64,000 nt of DNA from Phytohabitans aurantiacus (GCF_027923225.1 NZ_BSDI01000021.1:1-64000), one strand, 5' to 3'. Positions 43,630 through 51,860 are shown, numbered from the stretch's first letter. Numbers and translations: made by a program. The notes: generated by a model from the letters alone, not told the origin.

Positions 43630-43647
43630 TTCACAGGAATTCGTGAA
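43630..43647. promoter_or_regulatory. Palindromic operator candidate TTCAC-N8-GTGAA
   Basis: TTCACAGGAATTCGTGAA, 64 bp before the dioxygenase start. Arms of 5 bp around a GAATTC core. Typical of a dimeric repressor site but unassigned. Confidence 0.45.
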
Positions 43648-43710
43648 ACGGGATCCGGGTCTCCACCCGTCTAGTGATCGGGACGATCCCACACCACAGG
43701 AGGCCCTGAC

Positions 43711-44571
43711 ATGACCACGACCGTTCCGGCCGTGCAGCACCCCGGCACCGCGATGACCGCGGACCAGCGTGCCCAGTTCGAACGCGACGGCTACCTGGTC
43801 GTGCCCGGCGTACTCGACGCCGACGAGGTCGCCCACTACACCGAGGCCGTCGACCGGGCCTACGAGCGGCACGCACCCGAGGGCGGTCCGATGCACCTGC
43901 TCGGCGCCGTACCGAACTGCCCCGAACTGGCACCCCTGACCGACCACCCGGCCGTATTCGGCCTCGTCTGGTCCATCCTCGGCTGGAACGTGCACATCTA
44001 CCACTCACACCTCGACGTGCACCCGACGGTGACGGGGGACCAGCCGTTCCGGTACCAGTGGCACCAGGACGGCGGCCGCCAGAACCGCGAGATCGAAACC
44101 CACCCGCGGCCACGGATGTCGGTGAAACTCACCTACTGGCTCACCGACGTGTCAGTACCCGGCCGCGGCAACCTCAAAGTCGTACCCGGCAGCCACACCA
44201 CCGACTGGATCGCCGGCCCACCCACCCGCAGCATGCCGTGGCCCGACCCCGAAGACGCCATCCACGTCACCGCCAACGCCGGCGACGCCGTCTTCCTCGA
44301 CCGCCGGCTCTGGCACGCCCAGTCCGACAACCACTCGCCGATCACCCGCGCGGCGGCATCCTTCGCGTACACGTACCGGTGGGTGCGGGCACGGGAGGAA
44401 CTGAAGCGGGAACACCCCGGACTCAGCCCGGTGCAGCAGCAACTACTCGGGGCGCTGGGCGCCACCGACGGCGACCACGCGTGGGGACACGCCCCCCACG
44501 GAGTGCCGCTCTACACGCTGCTGCGCGAAACCGGCAACCTCGACCCCGGCTACCCCCACCTCAAGCCGTAG
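43711..44571 (+). CDS. Phytanoyl-CoA dioxygenase (PhyH) family Fe(II)/2-oxoglutarate oxygenase
   Basis: 286 aa. The facial triad is H118 and D120 (QWHQDGG) and H202 (RRLWHAQSDN); R213 is placed to bind 2-oxoglutarate. The N-terminal YLVVPGVLDADEV is typical. It should hydroxylate a small molecule; relatives include ectoine hydroxylase-like and natural-product oxygenases. ATG 43711 follows AGGAGG. A palindrome lies upstream. It converges on the recombinase gene. Confidence 0.9.
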   Translation: MTTTVPAVQHPGTAMTADQRAQFERDGYLVVPGVLDADEVAHYTEAVDRAYERHAPEGGPMHLLGAVPNCPELAPLTDHPAVFGLVWSILGWNVHIYHSHLDVHPTVTGDQPFRYQWHQDGGRQNREIETHPRPRMSVKLTYWLTDVSVPGRGNLKVVPGSHTTDWIAGPPTRSMPWPDPEDAIHVTANAGDAVFLDRRLWHAQSDNHSPITRAAASFAYTYRWVRAREELKREHPGLSPVQQQLLGALGATDGDHAWGHAPHGVPLYTLLRETGNLDPGYPHLKP

Positions 44572-44578
44572 CCCACAG

Positions 44579-45532
44579 TCACCCCAGACCACCCAGCGCG
44601 CGGTTGGTGCGGTTCGCCCGCACCGCCGCGCGCTGCTGCGCCGCCGTCACCTCGATGTAGCCCTGCGACGTCGTCAGCGACGCGTGCCCCAGCAACCGCA
44701 TGATCTCCGAAGCGTTCGCCCCGTCCTCCGCCAGCCGCGTCGCGAACGTGTGCCGCAACGCGTGCAACTGCGCACCCCGCGGCACCCGATCGGTGATCCC
44801 CGCCCGCCGGTAACAGGACTCCACCAGATACTGCAAACCACCCCGCCGCAACGGCTCACCCCGGCGATCCAGCAACAACGGATCACCCGGCCGCACCCGC
44901 CCGAACCGCACCCGCACGCTGTCCACGTACCGCTCCACGACCGCGTCCAACTCCGGCTCGATCGGCACCGACCGCGGCCGTCCACCCTTACCGGCGACCT
45001 CCACCCGCCGCTCACCGGGCCGGCCCACCACCGACCCCACCCGCAACGCCAGCAGCTCCGCCAGCCGCAGACCCGCACACAGCGCCAGCGCCAGTACCGC
45101 GACGTCGCGCTCGGGCCACGGGTCCCGCTGCCGCGCGTCGGCCTGGTGCACCGCCTGCAACAGCTGCTCAGGAGTGTCCTCACCACGCAGCGGCTTGGGG
45201 GAGGCGGCCGCCATCCGCGGCTTGCCGACCGCCGGCATCGGGTTGCCGGCGGCCACCCCCTCGATCACCAGGAAACCGAAGAACGAATTCCAGCTCGACC
45301 AGGCCCGGTAGACGGAGGCGGGGGCCCGGCCAGCGGCGAAGGCGGCAAAAGCCGCCCGCAAAACCTTGGGGGAGAGGTCACCCAGAGTGACGTCTTCGCC
45401 GATGAGCTTCAGGATCGCGGTGAGATCGCGACGGTACGCCAGGAGGGTGTGCTCGGAGGGCTTGCGCACGGTGCGGGCTGCCAGGAACTCCTCGACGAGA
45501 CCTTCGACCGGAATGTCTTGTATGTCCTGCAT
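44579..45532 (-). CDS. Tyrosine recombinase (XerC/XerD-like)
   Basis: 317 aa. The catalytic set is complete: R156 (AGLRLAEL), K182 (GKGGRPR), H257-x-x-R260 (HALRHTFAT), H283 (LLGHASL) and nucleophile Y292 (SQGYIEV). The SAM-like core-binding domain spans about 5-105. The length is right for Xer-type enzymes. No phage, plasmid or excisionase gene is nearby, so it may be an accessory Xer or the remnant of an integrated element. Direct att repeats were not found. Confidence 0.9.
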   Translation of the reverse strand: MQDIQDIPVEGLVEEFLAARTVRKPSEHTLLAYRRDLTAILKLIGEDVTLGDLSPKVLRAAFAAFAAGRAPASVYRAWSSWNSFFGFLVIEGVAAGNPMPAVGKPRMAAASPKPLRGEDTPEQLLQAVHQADARQRDPWPERDVAVLALALCAGLRLAELLALRVGSVVGRPGERRVEVAGKGGRPRSVPIEPELDAVVERYVDSVRVRFGRVRPGDPLLLDRRGEPLRRGGLQYLVESCYRRAGITDRVPRGAQLHALRHTFATRLAEDGANASEIMRLLGHASLTTSQGYIEVTAAQQRAAVRANRTNRALGGLG

Positions 45533-45686
45533 AAGGAATATTATGCATCAAATACCGACTCGGCGGGAGGAGTGCTTCCTCTCCGCTGGCGGGGAATGGG
45601 CTAATCGTCTTGGGCTCGTCTGGTGCACGTCCGGGGCCCGGCTTTCCGTCTTTGCATGTGCGCACTGGCTTCTGTGCGTGCGGACC

Positions 45687-45723
45687 GGCGCCTCCGTGGG
45701 GCGCGCCGCCCCACGGAGGCGCC
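45687..45723. terminator. Perfect 16-bp-stem hairpin
   Basis: GGCGCCTCCGTGGGGC (45687-45702) pairs exactly with 45708-45723, 5-nt loop. It has the strength of a factor-independent terminator, but no transcript clearly ends here on either strand. It could be an attenuator or a mobile palindrome. Confidence 0.55.
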
Positions 45724-45805
45724 TTCATGATCGAGTTCTGTCAGAGGCGTTCTGTCGCGGTTTCCGCGCTCGAACTCCCCGGGTCGAGGGTCTTCCGCCT
45801 CCTCT

Positions 45806-45835
45806 AGTTGACATAATGTAGATTATCGAACAACT
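45806..45835 (+). promoter_or_regulatory. AT-rich nested inverted repeat before the DUF3592-like gene
   Basis: AGTTG...CAACT enclosing ATAAT...ATTAT, with TTGACA at 45808-45813. It is the most AT-rich spot nearby. Probable promoter and operator of the gene starting at 45858. Confidence 0.5.
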
Positions 45836-45857
45836 AAAGTGGATCACGGTTGGCACC

Positions 45858-46244
45858 ATGACGGACGTGTCCGGTCTCCAGCTTCTCGGCCTGCTCCCGC
45901 CCCTGCTGCTCACCGCTGTGGCCGTGTGGGGCCACTCGACGCGGTTCGTGTTGCGCAGGCGCGGCGTACGGGCGCAAGGCCGGCTCGCTGGCGGCGGCTG
46001 GTACGCCGGACTGCACTCCTGGACCGTCGCCTACACCGACCAGACCGGCAAGGCTCACCTGCTGTCGGTACCGTCGGACGGCGCCCCTGGCAGCGGCTCG
46101 CGGGTCGATGTCGTCTACGACGCCCGGAACCCGGGCACCGCGATGTCGGAGTTCGAGTTGCGCAGGCCCGCTTGGACGACGTTCAGCGCGTTCCTGTGCC
46201 TCGTCGCCGTCGCCTACACGGTGATTATTTTGCTCTGGGTGTAG
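45858..46244 (+). CDS. DUF3592-like membrane protein
   Basis: 128 aa. Two membrane helices (about 8-26 and 108-128) flank an extracytoplasmic beta domain: RAQGRLAGGGWYAGLHSWTVAYTDQTGKAHLLSVPSDGAPGSGSRVDVVYDARNPGTA, the DUF3592 pattern. ATG 45858. The function is unknown. Confidence 0.75.
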   Translation: MTDVSGLQLLGLLPPLLLTAVAVWGHSTRFVLRRRGVRAQGRLAGGGWYAGLHSWTVAYTDQTGKAHLLSVPSDGAPGSGSRVDVVYDARNPGTAMSEFELRRPAWTTFSAFLCLVAVAYTVIILLWV

Positions 46245-46336
46245 CGCGCAGTCCTCAGTGGCCGTGTCGAGTGGACGTTGTCGGACCCGGCTGGTAGGAA
46301 GCTGTAATCAAACACGTGTACGGAAGAGGTCGCGCG

Positions 46337-47047
46337 ATGGCAGGGTTGTCCCACGACGAGCTCGAGTCGATCCGCGACACGCTCACGGCGGGTCGCAAGC
46401 CGCGGGTGATGTTCACCGACTCCGCCGGTCAGATCGCCGGTCAGATCGGTCAGGTGACCGAGCTGACCGATCCCGAGGCGTCCGACGAGTGGGTGGTGGT
46501 CCGGTTCGGCCGTGACGAGTTGCCCTTCTCCCCCGCCGATCTGACGATCCCGCCGCGGGGCGCCAAGGCGGCGGCCGCACGGGCGAAGAAGGCGGCGCCC
46601 GTGCCGGAGCCCGACCCGGTTCCGGCACCAGAGTTCAAGATCACCAGGACGCCGGTTCCGGCGCCACGCAAGGAGGCCAAAGTGACCACTGTGGACGCCC
46701 CCGCGAGCCAGCCCGGCCCGGCGCCCGCCGCCGACAAGCCGCGCAAGGCCGCCGGTAAGGCCGCGAAGCCGAAGGCTCCCGCCGGCTTGACCGTCACGTT
46801 GGCGTACACGGATGGCGAGTGGACGGTGGCGGCCACCCAGGGTGCCAAGTCGCTCGCGAAGCCGTACGTGGTGAAGCCTGTGGAGGCGTTGAAGATCGTG
46901 GGGTTGGTCGACGTGCCGGGCGTGAAGGAGGCCGTCGAGCAGATCCTGGCCGCTGAGCGCAGCGAGGCCGAGCAGCAGGCGGAGAAGCTGCGCGCCGAGC
47001 TGGCCGAGATCGAGGCGCGGTTGGCCGAGCTGCGCGACGCGGGGTGA
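46337..47047 (+). CDS. DUF6319-like protein
   Basis: 236 aa from ATG 46337 behind GGAAGAGG. The N-terminal domain (LSHDELESIRDTLTAGRKPRVMFTDSAGQIAGQIGQVTEL and VVVRFGRDELPFSPADL) matches the actinobacterial DUF6319 type. An Ala/Pro/Lys-rich linker (about 75-150) leads to a second domain and a C-terminal coiled coil (AERSEAEQQAEKLRAELAEIEARLAEL). The role is unknown; basic linker and coiled coil would suit nucleic-acid or scaffold binding. Confidence 0.75.
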   Translation: MAGLSHDELESIRDTLTAGRKPRVMFTDSAGQIAGQIGQVTELTDPEASDEWVVVRFGRDELPFSPADLTIPPRGAKAAAARAKKAAPVPEPDPVPAPEFKITRTPVPAPRKEAKVTTVDAPASQPGPAPAADKPRKAAGKAAKPKAPAGLTVTLAYTDGEWTVAATQGAKSLAKPYVVKPVEALKIVGLVDVPGVKEAVEQILAAERSEAEQQAEKLRAELAEIEARLAELRDAG

Positions 47048-47053
47048 GCGCGG

Positions 47054-47536
47054 GTGGCCAGCTGGGCTGAGGTGGAGGCGGACGCGCCCGAGTTCGCCGC
47101 GGCGGTGCGGCGCCTGCTCGACGCGCACCGGCACAAGACGCTGGCGACGCTGCGCCGTGACGGTTCGCCGCGGATCAGCGGCACCGAGGCGCAGTTCCGC
47201 GACGGCGAGCTGTGGTTCGGCGGGATGTGGCTGTCGCGCAAGGCACTGGATCTGCGGCGTGACCCGCGGTTCGCGCTGCACAGCGCCAGCGTCGACCCTG
47301 ACGACGACGATCCGGCGGCCTGGCCCGGCGACGCGAAACTGTCGGGCCGGGTCGAGGAGATCACCGACCCGGCCCGGGTGTCCGAGGTCAACAAGGACGC
47401 TCCCCCGGGGCCGTCGCATCTGTTCCGCGCCGACATCACCGAGGTGGTGCTGACGAAGGTCGGCTCCCCCGCCGACCACCTGCTCATCCAGTGGTGGCGC
47501 GAGGGCAAGGGTTTACGCGTCTTCAAACGCACATAG
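47054..47536 (+). CDS. Pyridoxamine 5'-phosphate oxidase-family protein
   Basis: 160 aa split-barrel flavoprotein: HKTLATLRRDGSPRISGTEAQFRDGELWFGGMWLSRKALDLRRDPRFALHS. Such proteins bind FMN, F420 or haem. GTG 47054 follows the DUF6319 gene by 6 nt, so the two form one unit. The substrate is unknown. Confidence 0.85.
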   Translation: MASWAEVEADAPEFAAAVRRLLDAHRHKTLATLRRDGSPRISGTEAQFRDGELWFGGMWLSRKALDLRRDPRFALHSASVDPDDDDPAAWPGDAKLSGRVEEITDPARVSEVNKDAPPGPSHLFRADITEVVLTKVGSPADHLLIQWWREGKGLRVFKRT

Positions 47537-47747
47537 CGCCTCCCACGTGCGCTTCACCCGGCCCGTGCGCGCTGCGCGGCTTTGCCCGCCCAGCGGCTTT
47601 TGCGTGGCCCGCTTCGCGCCGCGTGCAGCGTGCTCCTTGCTCGCCGCACGGGCACGCGTGCTCTTCTGCTCGCCGCGCGGGCTCGCCCGGCGAGCGGCCT
47701 TTGCGCGGCCCGCAGTGCGGCATGCGGCGTGTCGCCGCGCCGTTTGC

Positions 47748-47830
47748 GCCGATCAAGGGCGAATGCGCGTGGTTGGATCTCTATTCCGCGCGCGTCCGCC
47801 CTTGATCCATGCGGATTTCCTTGATCGGCG
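47748..47830 (+). repeat. Family-2 element, copy 8
   Basis: Complete forward copy. The left arm reads GATCAAGGGCGAATGCGCG and the right CGCGTCCGCCCTTGATC. Paired substitutions keep part of the stem. Confidence 0.86.
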
Positions 47831-47879
47831 TCGCTGAGCTAGGCGCGCGCGGACCAGGCGTCAGGTCGCTGTTCCGCGA

Positions 47880-47971
47880 CGCGCTGTGAACGGTTATTGC
47901 TGCTGGAGCAGCAATAACCGTTCACAGCGCGAGAGATCCGCTACGCGGATCGGGGCAATCTGGTCGGTGGG
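47880..47971 (-). repeat. Family-3 element, copy 2
   Basis: A perfect palindrome with 25-bp arms and a GG loop (47880-47931), starting CGCGCTGTGAACGGTTATTG, followed by the conserved flank containing GATCCGC-TAC-GCGGATC and CAATCTGGTCGG. Inverted relative to copy 1 at 15312. Confidence 0.88.
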
Positions 47972-48135
47972 CCGCTTGCGCGATGATCGCCGCCGCATGC
48001 GGCGGCCCGGTACATCCGCGGCCGTCGGCCTGGTCGTGAACGTGCTCGTGTCGCGTGTGCTGGTGGGGACACCAGGTCGTGTTCGTCGATCGCGACCCGG
48101 TGTTGGGCTCGAGGCCCTTCTTGATCGGCGAAGGC

Positions 48136-48203
48136 AGCAATTTCGGGGAAAACGTCCCCTCGACCAGCGTCTGATGCCGCAATATCCGGGAAAACGCGGC
48201 ATC
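48136..48203. repeat. Family-5 hairpin and loop motif
   Basis: Hairpin GATGCCGC (48173-48180) / GCGGCATC (48196-48203) with 15-nt loop AATATCCGGGAAAAC. The same loop type, AATTTCGGGGAAAAC, occurs at about 48139. Compare the hairpin at 23234. Confidence 0.55.
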
Positions 48204-48315
48204 GGGTGTCCAACCGCGGACGACGCTGTGCCGGCCGACGGGTGCGGAGCGCGGCGCGAAGGGTTTGCGGGAGCGAGCGCAGCGGCCGTCGCGAGTCCGC
48301 AGGGCCGCAGGCCGC

Positions 48316-48397
48316 GCCGATCAAGGGCATCTCGATGGATCAAGGGCAAACGCACGCGGAAAGAGATCAAAGCACGTGCGTTCGCCCTTGATCGGCG
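48316..48397 (-). repeat. Family-2 element, copy 9
   Basis: Complete reverse copy with GATCAAGGGCATCTCGATG as remnant arm. The GGCGACACGCCG mini-hairpin follows at about 48406. Confidence 0.86.
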
Positions 48398-48465
48398 CAA
48401 ACGGCGCGGCGACACGCCGTACCGCACCCGCCGGACGGCGCCCGCGCGACGCCCGTACGCGGATC

Positions 48466-48503
48466 GGAGATCAAAGCACGTGCGTTCGCCCTTGATCGAC
48501 GAG
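48466..48503 (-). repeat. Family-2 element, half copy 10
   Basis: Only loop and right arm remain: GAGATCAAAGCACGTGCG followed by TTCGCCCTTGATCGACG. Confidence 0.75.
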
Positions 48504-48651
48504 CAAAGGAGCGCGCACGGCGCAGAGCGGGGACGGAGGGCGCACGGCGCAGAGGGGCGGAGGCGCGGAGGGCGCGGCGGATAAAGGGGCGGAGGGCGTG
48601 CGGAGGGTGTGCGGGGCGGAGCGAGGGGCGCGGAGGGGCGAGAAGGAACTG

Positions 48652-49638
48652 TTAGTCGGGGATTTGGGCTATGCCTAGGCGGCGGCGGAAGACCCAGTAC
48701 GTCCAGGCCTGGTACATGAGGACCAAGGGGGCGAAGAACAGGGCCACCCAGCTCAGGATGCGCAGCGTGTACGGGGTGGCGGCGGCGTTCTCGACGGTGA
48801 GGCTGTGGGCGGGGTCCACGGTGGACGGGAGGACGTCGGGGTACAGGCCCGCGAACAGGGTGGCCACCGCCAAGGCTATGCCGCTAGCGGTACCCAGGAA
48901 TGCCCACCCTTCGCGGCCGCGACGGTTGGCGATCAGGGCGCCCACGACGGCGGCGATGGCCGCGAGGGCGCAGATCAGGGCGAGTCCGGCGGGCGCTGTC
49001 CAGGTCAGGAACGTGGCGAGCAGGGCGGCGGCCGCGACGCCGGTGCGGGCGGCGAGGGTGTTGGCGCGGGCGCGGATGTCGCCGGTGGTCTTGAGGGCGA
49101 GGAAGACGGCGCCGTGGGTGACGAACAGGGCGAGGGTGGTAAGGCCGCCGAGCAGCGCGTACGGGTTGAGCAGGTCGAGCAGGCCGCCGGTGTATTCGTG
49201 GTCGGCGTCGAGGGGTACGCCGCGGGCGATGTTGGCGACCGCTATCCCCCACAGGATGGCCGGTAGCAGGGAGCCGAAGAAGATGGCGGTGTCCCAGCGG
49301 GCTTTCCAGCGCGGGTCGGGGCGTTTGCCGCGGTACTCGAAGGCGACGCCGCGCAGGATCAGCGCCACCAGGATCAGCAGCAGCGGCAGGTAGAAGCCGG
49401 AGAAGAGGGTGGCGTACCACTCGGGGAACGCGGCGAACATGGCCCCGCCGGCGGTGATGATCCAGACTTCGTTGCCGTCCCAGACGGGGCCGATGGTGTT
49501 GATGAGTACGCGGCGTTGTTTGTCGTCGCGGCCGAGGACGGGCAGCAGGATGCCGACGCCGAAGTCGAAGCCTTCGAGGACGAAGTAGCCGACGAACAGG
49601 GCGGCGACGAGGGCGAACCAGACGGTGGTGAGCTCCAT
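48652..49638 (-). CDS. cydB: Cytochrome bd oxidase subunit II
   Basis: 328 aa, eight to nine membrane helices. N-terminal MELTTVWFALVAALFVGYFVLEGFDFGVGILLP and GPVWDGNEVWIITAGGAMFAAFPEWYA are diagnostic. With CydA it forms the quinol oxidase that reduces O2 at high affinity and resists cyanide, NO and sulfide. ATG 49638 lies 11 nt after the cydA stop. cydDC exporter genes are not in the window. Confidence 0.96.
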   Translation of the reverse strand: MELTTVWFALVAALFVGYFVLEGFDFGVGILLPVLGRDDKQRRVLINTIGPVWDGNEVWIITAGGAMFAAFPEWYATLFSGFYLPLLLILVALILRGVAFEYRGKRPDPRWKARWDTAIFFGSLLPAILWGIAVANIARGVPLDADHEYTGGLLDLLNPYALLGGLTTLALFVTHGAVFLALKTTGDIRARANTLAARTGVAAAALLATFLTWTAPAGLALICALAAIAAVVGALIANRRGREGWAFLGTASGIALAVATLFAGLYPDVLPSTVDPAHSLTVENAAATPYTLRILSWVALFFAPLVLMYQAWTYWVFRRRLGIAQIPD

Positions 49639-49649
49639 GACGGCGGTCC

Positions 49650-51038
49650 TTAGTAGGCGAAGGCGAGCGGGCGGTCGGCGTCGTCTTCCAACGGCGGCGC
49701 GACAGGTGGTAGGCCGGCCTTCGCGTATCGGAGCAGGAGCTTGACCTCGACGATGGCCAGGGCGGCGTAGAGGAGTGTGAAGGCGGTGAACGAGGTGAGG
49801 ACCTCGGTCAGTGAGACGCTGCGGGATACGCCGTCGCGGGTGAGCATCTCCCCGAACACGAGCCACGGTTGGCGGCCCATCTCGGTGAAGACCCAGCCGC
49901 TGATGTTCGCCAGGAGGGGCAGCACCGGCAGGATGAGGGTGGAGCGCAGCAGCCACCGGTTGGTGGGGATGCGGCCGCGGCGTTGGGCCCAGAGGGCGAT
50001 CAGGGCGATGAGGGCGCCGGCCATGCCGAGGCCGATCATGAGGCGGAACGTCCAGTAGGTGACGGGGATGACGGGGCTGTAGTCGCCGGGGCCGTACTGG
50101 GCGGTGTACTGGGCTTGCAGGTCGTCGATGCCGTGCACGGTGCCGTTGGGGTCGCCGGTGCCGAGCCAGGACAGCAGGTACGGGATTTTGAGGGCGAAGA
50201 TCTCGCGGCTGCCGTCGAGGGTGCCGACCGTCAGGACGGAGAAGGCCGCGGGTTGCTCGGTCTGGTACAGGGCTTCGGCGGCGGCCATCTTCATCGGCTG
50301 TACCTCGGTCATGATTTTGCCCTGGGTGTCGCCGGTGATGGCGACGGTGGCGGCGGCGATGAGGGTGACCCAGGCGCCGAGTTTGACGGCGGGGCGGAAC
50401 TCCTCGGTGCGGTGCTTCATCAGGTGCCACAGGCCGACCGCGGTCATGAGGGCGCCCGCGACGAGAAACGCGCCGGCGATGGTGTGCGGGAAGGTGATGA
50501 GGGTGACCTTGTTGGTGAGTACGGCCATGAAGTCGGTGAGTTCGGCGCGGCCGGTTTCGGGGTCGACGCGGTAGCCGACCGGGTTCTGCATCCAGGAGTT
50601 GGCGGCGAGGATGAAGTAGGCGCTGACGGTGGAGCCGATGGCCGCTATCCAGATGCAGGCGAGGTGGACGCGTTTCGGCAGCCGGTCCCAGCCGAAGATC
50701 CACAGGCCGAGGAACGTGGATTCGAGGAAGAAGGCGAGCAGCGCCTCGATGGCCAGGGGTGCGCCGAAGATGTCGCCGACGAAGCGCGAGTAGTCGCTCC
50801 AGTTCATGCCGAACTGGAATTCCTGCACGATCCCCGTCACGATGCCCATGGCGAAGTTGATCAGAAAGAGCTTGCCGTAGAACTTGGTCAGGCGCAGGTA
50901 CCGGTCGTCGCCGGTGCGTAGCCAGACCGTCTGTAGGACGGCGACCAGGGTGGACAGGCCGATGGTGAGGGGAACGAAGAGGAAGTGATAGACGGTGGTG
51001 ACACCGAACTGCCAGCGGGCGACATCGAGCGCGTCCAC
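49650..51038 (-). CDS. cydA: Cytochrome bd oxidase subunit I
   Basis: 462 aa, short-Q-loop type common in actinobacteria. The haem-ligand His is H18 (TTVYHFLFVP), with the FAMGIVTGIVQEFQFGMNWSDYSRFVGDIFG segment and GRQPWLVFGEMLT near 385. The start is GTG 51038 behind GGAGGG. A large AT-rich inverted repeat lies 25 bp upstream of the start and probably governs it. Induction by low oxygen or respiratory block is the usual pattern. Confidence 0.96.
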   Translation of the reverse strand: MDALDVARWQFGVTTVYHFLFVPLTIGLSTLVAVLQTVWLRTGDDRYLRLTKFYGKLFLINFAMGIVTGIVQEFQFGMNWSDYSRFVGDIFGAPLAIEALLAFFLESTFLGLWIFGWDRLPKRVHLACIWIAAIGSTVSAYFILAANSWMQNPVGYRVDPETGRAELTDFMAVLTNKVTLITFPHTIAGAFLVAGALMTAVGLWHLMKHRTEEFRPAVKLGAWVTLIAAATVAITGDTQGKIMTEVQPMKMAAAEALYQTEQPAAFSVLTVGTLDGSREIFALKIPYLLSWLGTGDPNGTVHGIDDLQAQYTAQYGPGDYSPVIPVTYWTFRLMIGLGMAGALIALIALWAQRRGRIPTNRWLLRSTLILPVLPLLANISGWVFTEMGRQPWLVFGEMLTRDGVSRSVSLTEVLTSFTAFTLLYAALAIVEVKLLLRYAKAGLPPVAPPLEDDADRPLAFAY

Positions 51039-51062
51039 GTGAAACCCTCCCGTACCCCGACC

Positions 51063-51089
51063 AGTATTACTACGTCCGGTAGTAATACT
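51063..51089. promoter_or_regulatory. Operator: 11-bp inverted repeat with 5-bp spacer
   Basis: AGTATTACTAC, GTCCG, GTAGTAATACT: perfect arms, with a third TACTAC just after (51086-51091). The TACTAC/GTAGTA core resembles BlaI/MecI-family operators. It lies between cydA and the divergent acyltransferase. Confidence 0.7.
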
Positions 51090-51125
51090 ACGGGATGTCG
51101 TAGAGGGCTTCAGGTAGCGGCGCGT

Positions 51126-51800
51126 GTGGTCCTCGCCGCATTCGGCCGGCTGCGGGTCACCGGCGCGGTACCCGACGGGCCGGTGATCCTGGCCGCCAAC
51201 CACATCAGCCCCGTCGACCCCGTGGTGCTGCTGGCCGCCTGCCATGCCATCGGGGTCGCGCCCCGGGTCATGGCCACCGCCGGCGTGTTCCGGGCACCGG
51301 TGGTCGGTGCGGTGCTGCGCCGCGCCGGGTACCTGCGGGTCGCCCGCGGCACCGCCTCGGTCACCCAGGCGCTGCACGACGCCATCGAGGCGGTCGCCGC
51401 CGGTGACCCGGTGCTCATCTACCCGGAGGGGCGCATCGGGCTCGCCCCCGGTATGTGGCCCGAGCGCGGCAAGACCGGCGTGGCACGGCTCGCCGAGGCC
51501 ACCGGCGTACCCGTGGTGCCGGTCGCGCAGTGGGGCGCACACGAGATCGCCCCGTACGCGGCGCCGAGGGGCGCGGTGCGGGGGCTGGCGCGGTCGGTGC
51601 TGCGCCGTCCACAGGTGAGCGTCCACTTCGGGCGGCCGGTGTCGCTGGCCGGTACCGGATCGGCGCGGGAGGCGACGGACCGGGTGATGGCCGCGATCGC
51701 CGACGCGCTACTCCCCCTGCGGGCGGCCGAGCCCGACGTGCCGCGCTGGCACGATCCCACCCGCCCGATCGACCCCAGCCGCGCCCGCCTCGCCCCATGA
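51126..51800 (+). CDS. 1-Acyl-sn-glycerol-3-phosphate acyltransferase (PlsC-like)
   Basis: 224 aa from GTG 51126, the first start after the operator; the ribosome site is weak. Acyltransferase motif I is NHISPVDP (H26-x4-D31), motif III is LIYPEGRIG, and VPVAQWGAHEI is motif IV-like. It acylates lysophosphatidate or a related lipid at the membrane. The TGA stop lies inside 54-bp palindrome copy E, so the element defines the C-terminus. Confidence 0.88.
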   Translation: MVLAAFGRLRVTGAVPDGPVILAANHISPVDPVVLLAACHAIGVAPRVMATAGVFRAPVVGAVLRRAGYLRVARGTASVTQALHDAIEAVAAGDPVLIYPEGRIGLAPGMWPERGKTGVARLAEATGVPVVPVAQWGAHEIAPYAAPRGAVRGLARSVLRRPQVSVHFGRPVSLAGTGSAREATDRVMAAIADALLPLRAAEPDVPRWHDPTRPIDPSRARLAP

Positions 51801-51850
51801 TCAGGGCGTCCCTCAAGTTGCTAGAACGACTTGAGGGACGCCCTGATCAC
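51797..51850. repeat. 54-bp palindromic element, copy E (supplies a stop codon)
   Basis: First base changed (ATGATC). The TGA at 51798-51800 ends the acyltransferase gene. The plus strand is open through 18 codons in the element's own register. The convergent regulator gene stops 10 bp beyond. Confidence 0.93.
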
Positions 51851-51860
51851 AAGAGAAGCG

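Larger units (their letters stand above)
45533..45857. other. Intergenic region with strong hairpin and AT-rich inverted repeat
   Basis: 325 bp. It contains the 16-bp perfect stem at 45687-45723 and the TTGACATAAT-rich inverted repeat at 45806-45835. No reliable gene. Confidence 0.6.
47537..48651. other. Gene-free repeat island 3 (largest)
   Basis: 1.1 kb with no credible gene. It contains three family-2 elements (two complete, one half), the second family-3 element, two hairpin/loop motifs at 48136-48203, and a purine-rich GGAGGGCGCACGGCGCAGAG tract at 48505-48640. Confidence 0.7.

Noticed and set aside
44579..45857. Integrated mobile element with att sites around the tyrosine recombinase
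   Set aside because: No tRNA, no direct repeats flanking a block, and no excisionase, replication or phage genes.
47537..48651. CRISPR array
   Set aside because: Repeats are palindromic, irregularly spaced, in both orientations and without unique spacers or cas genes.
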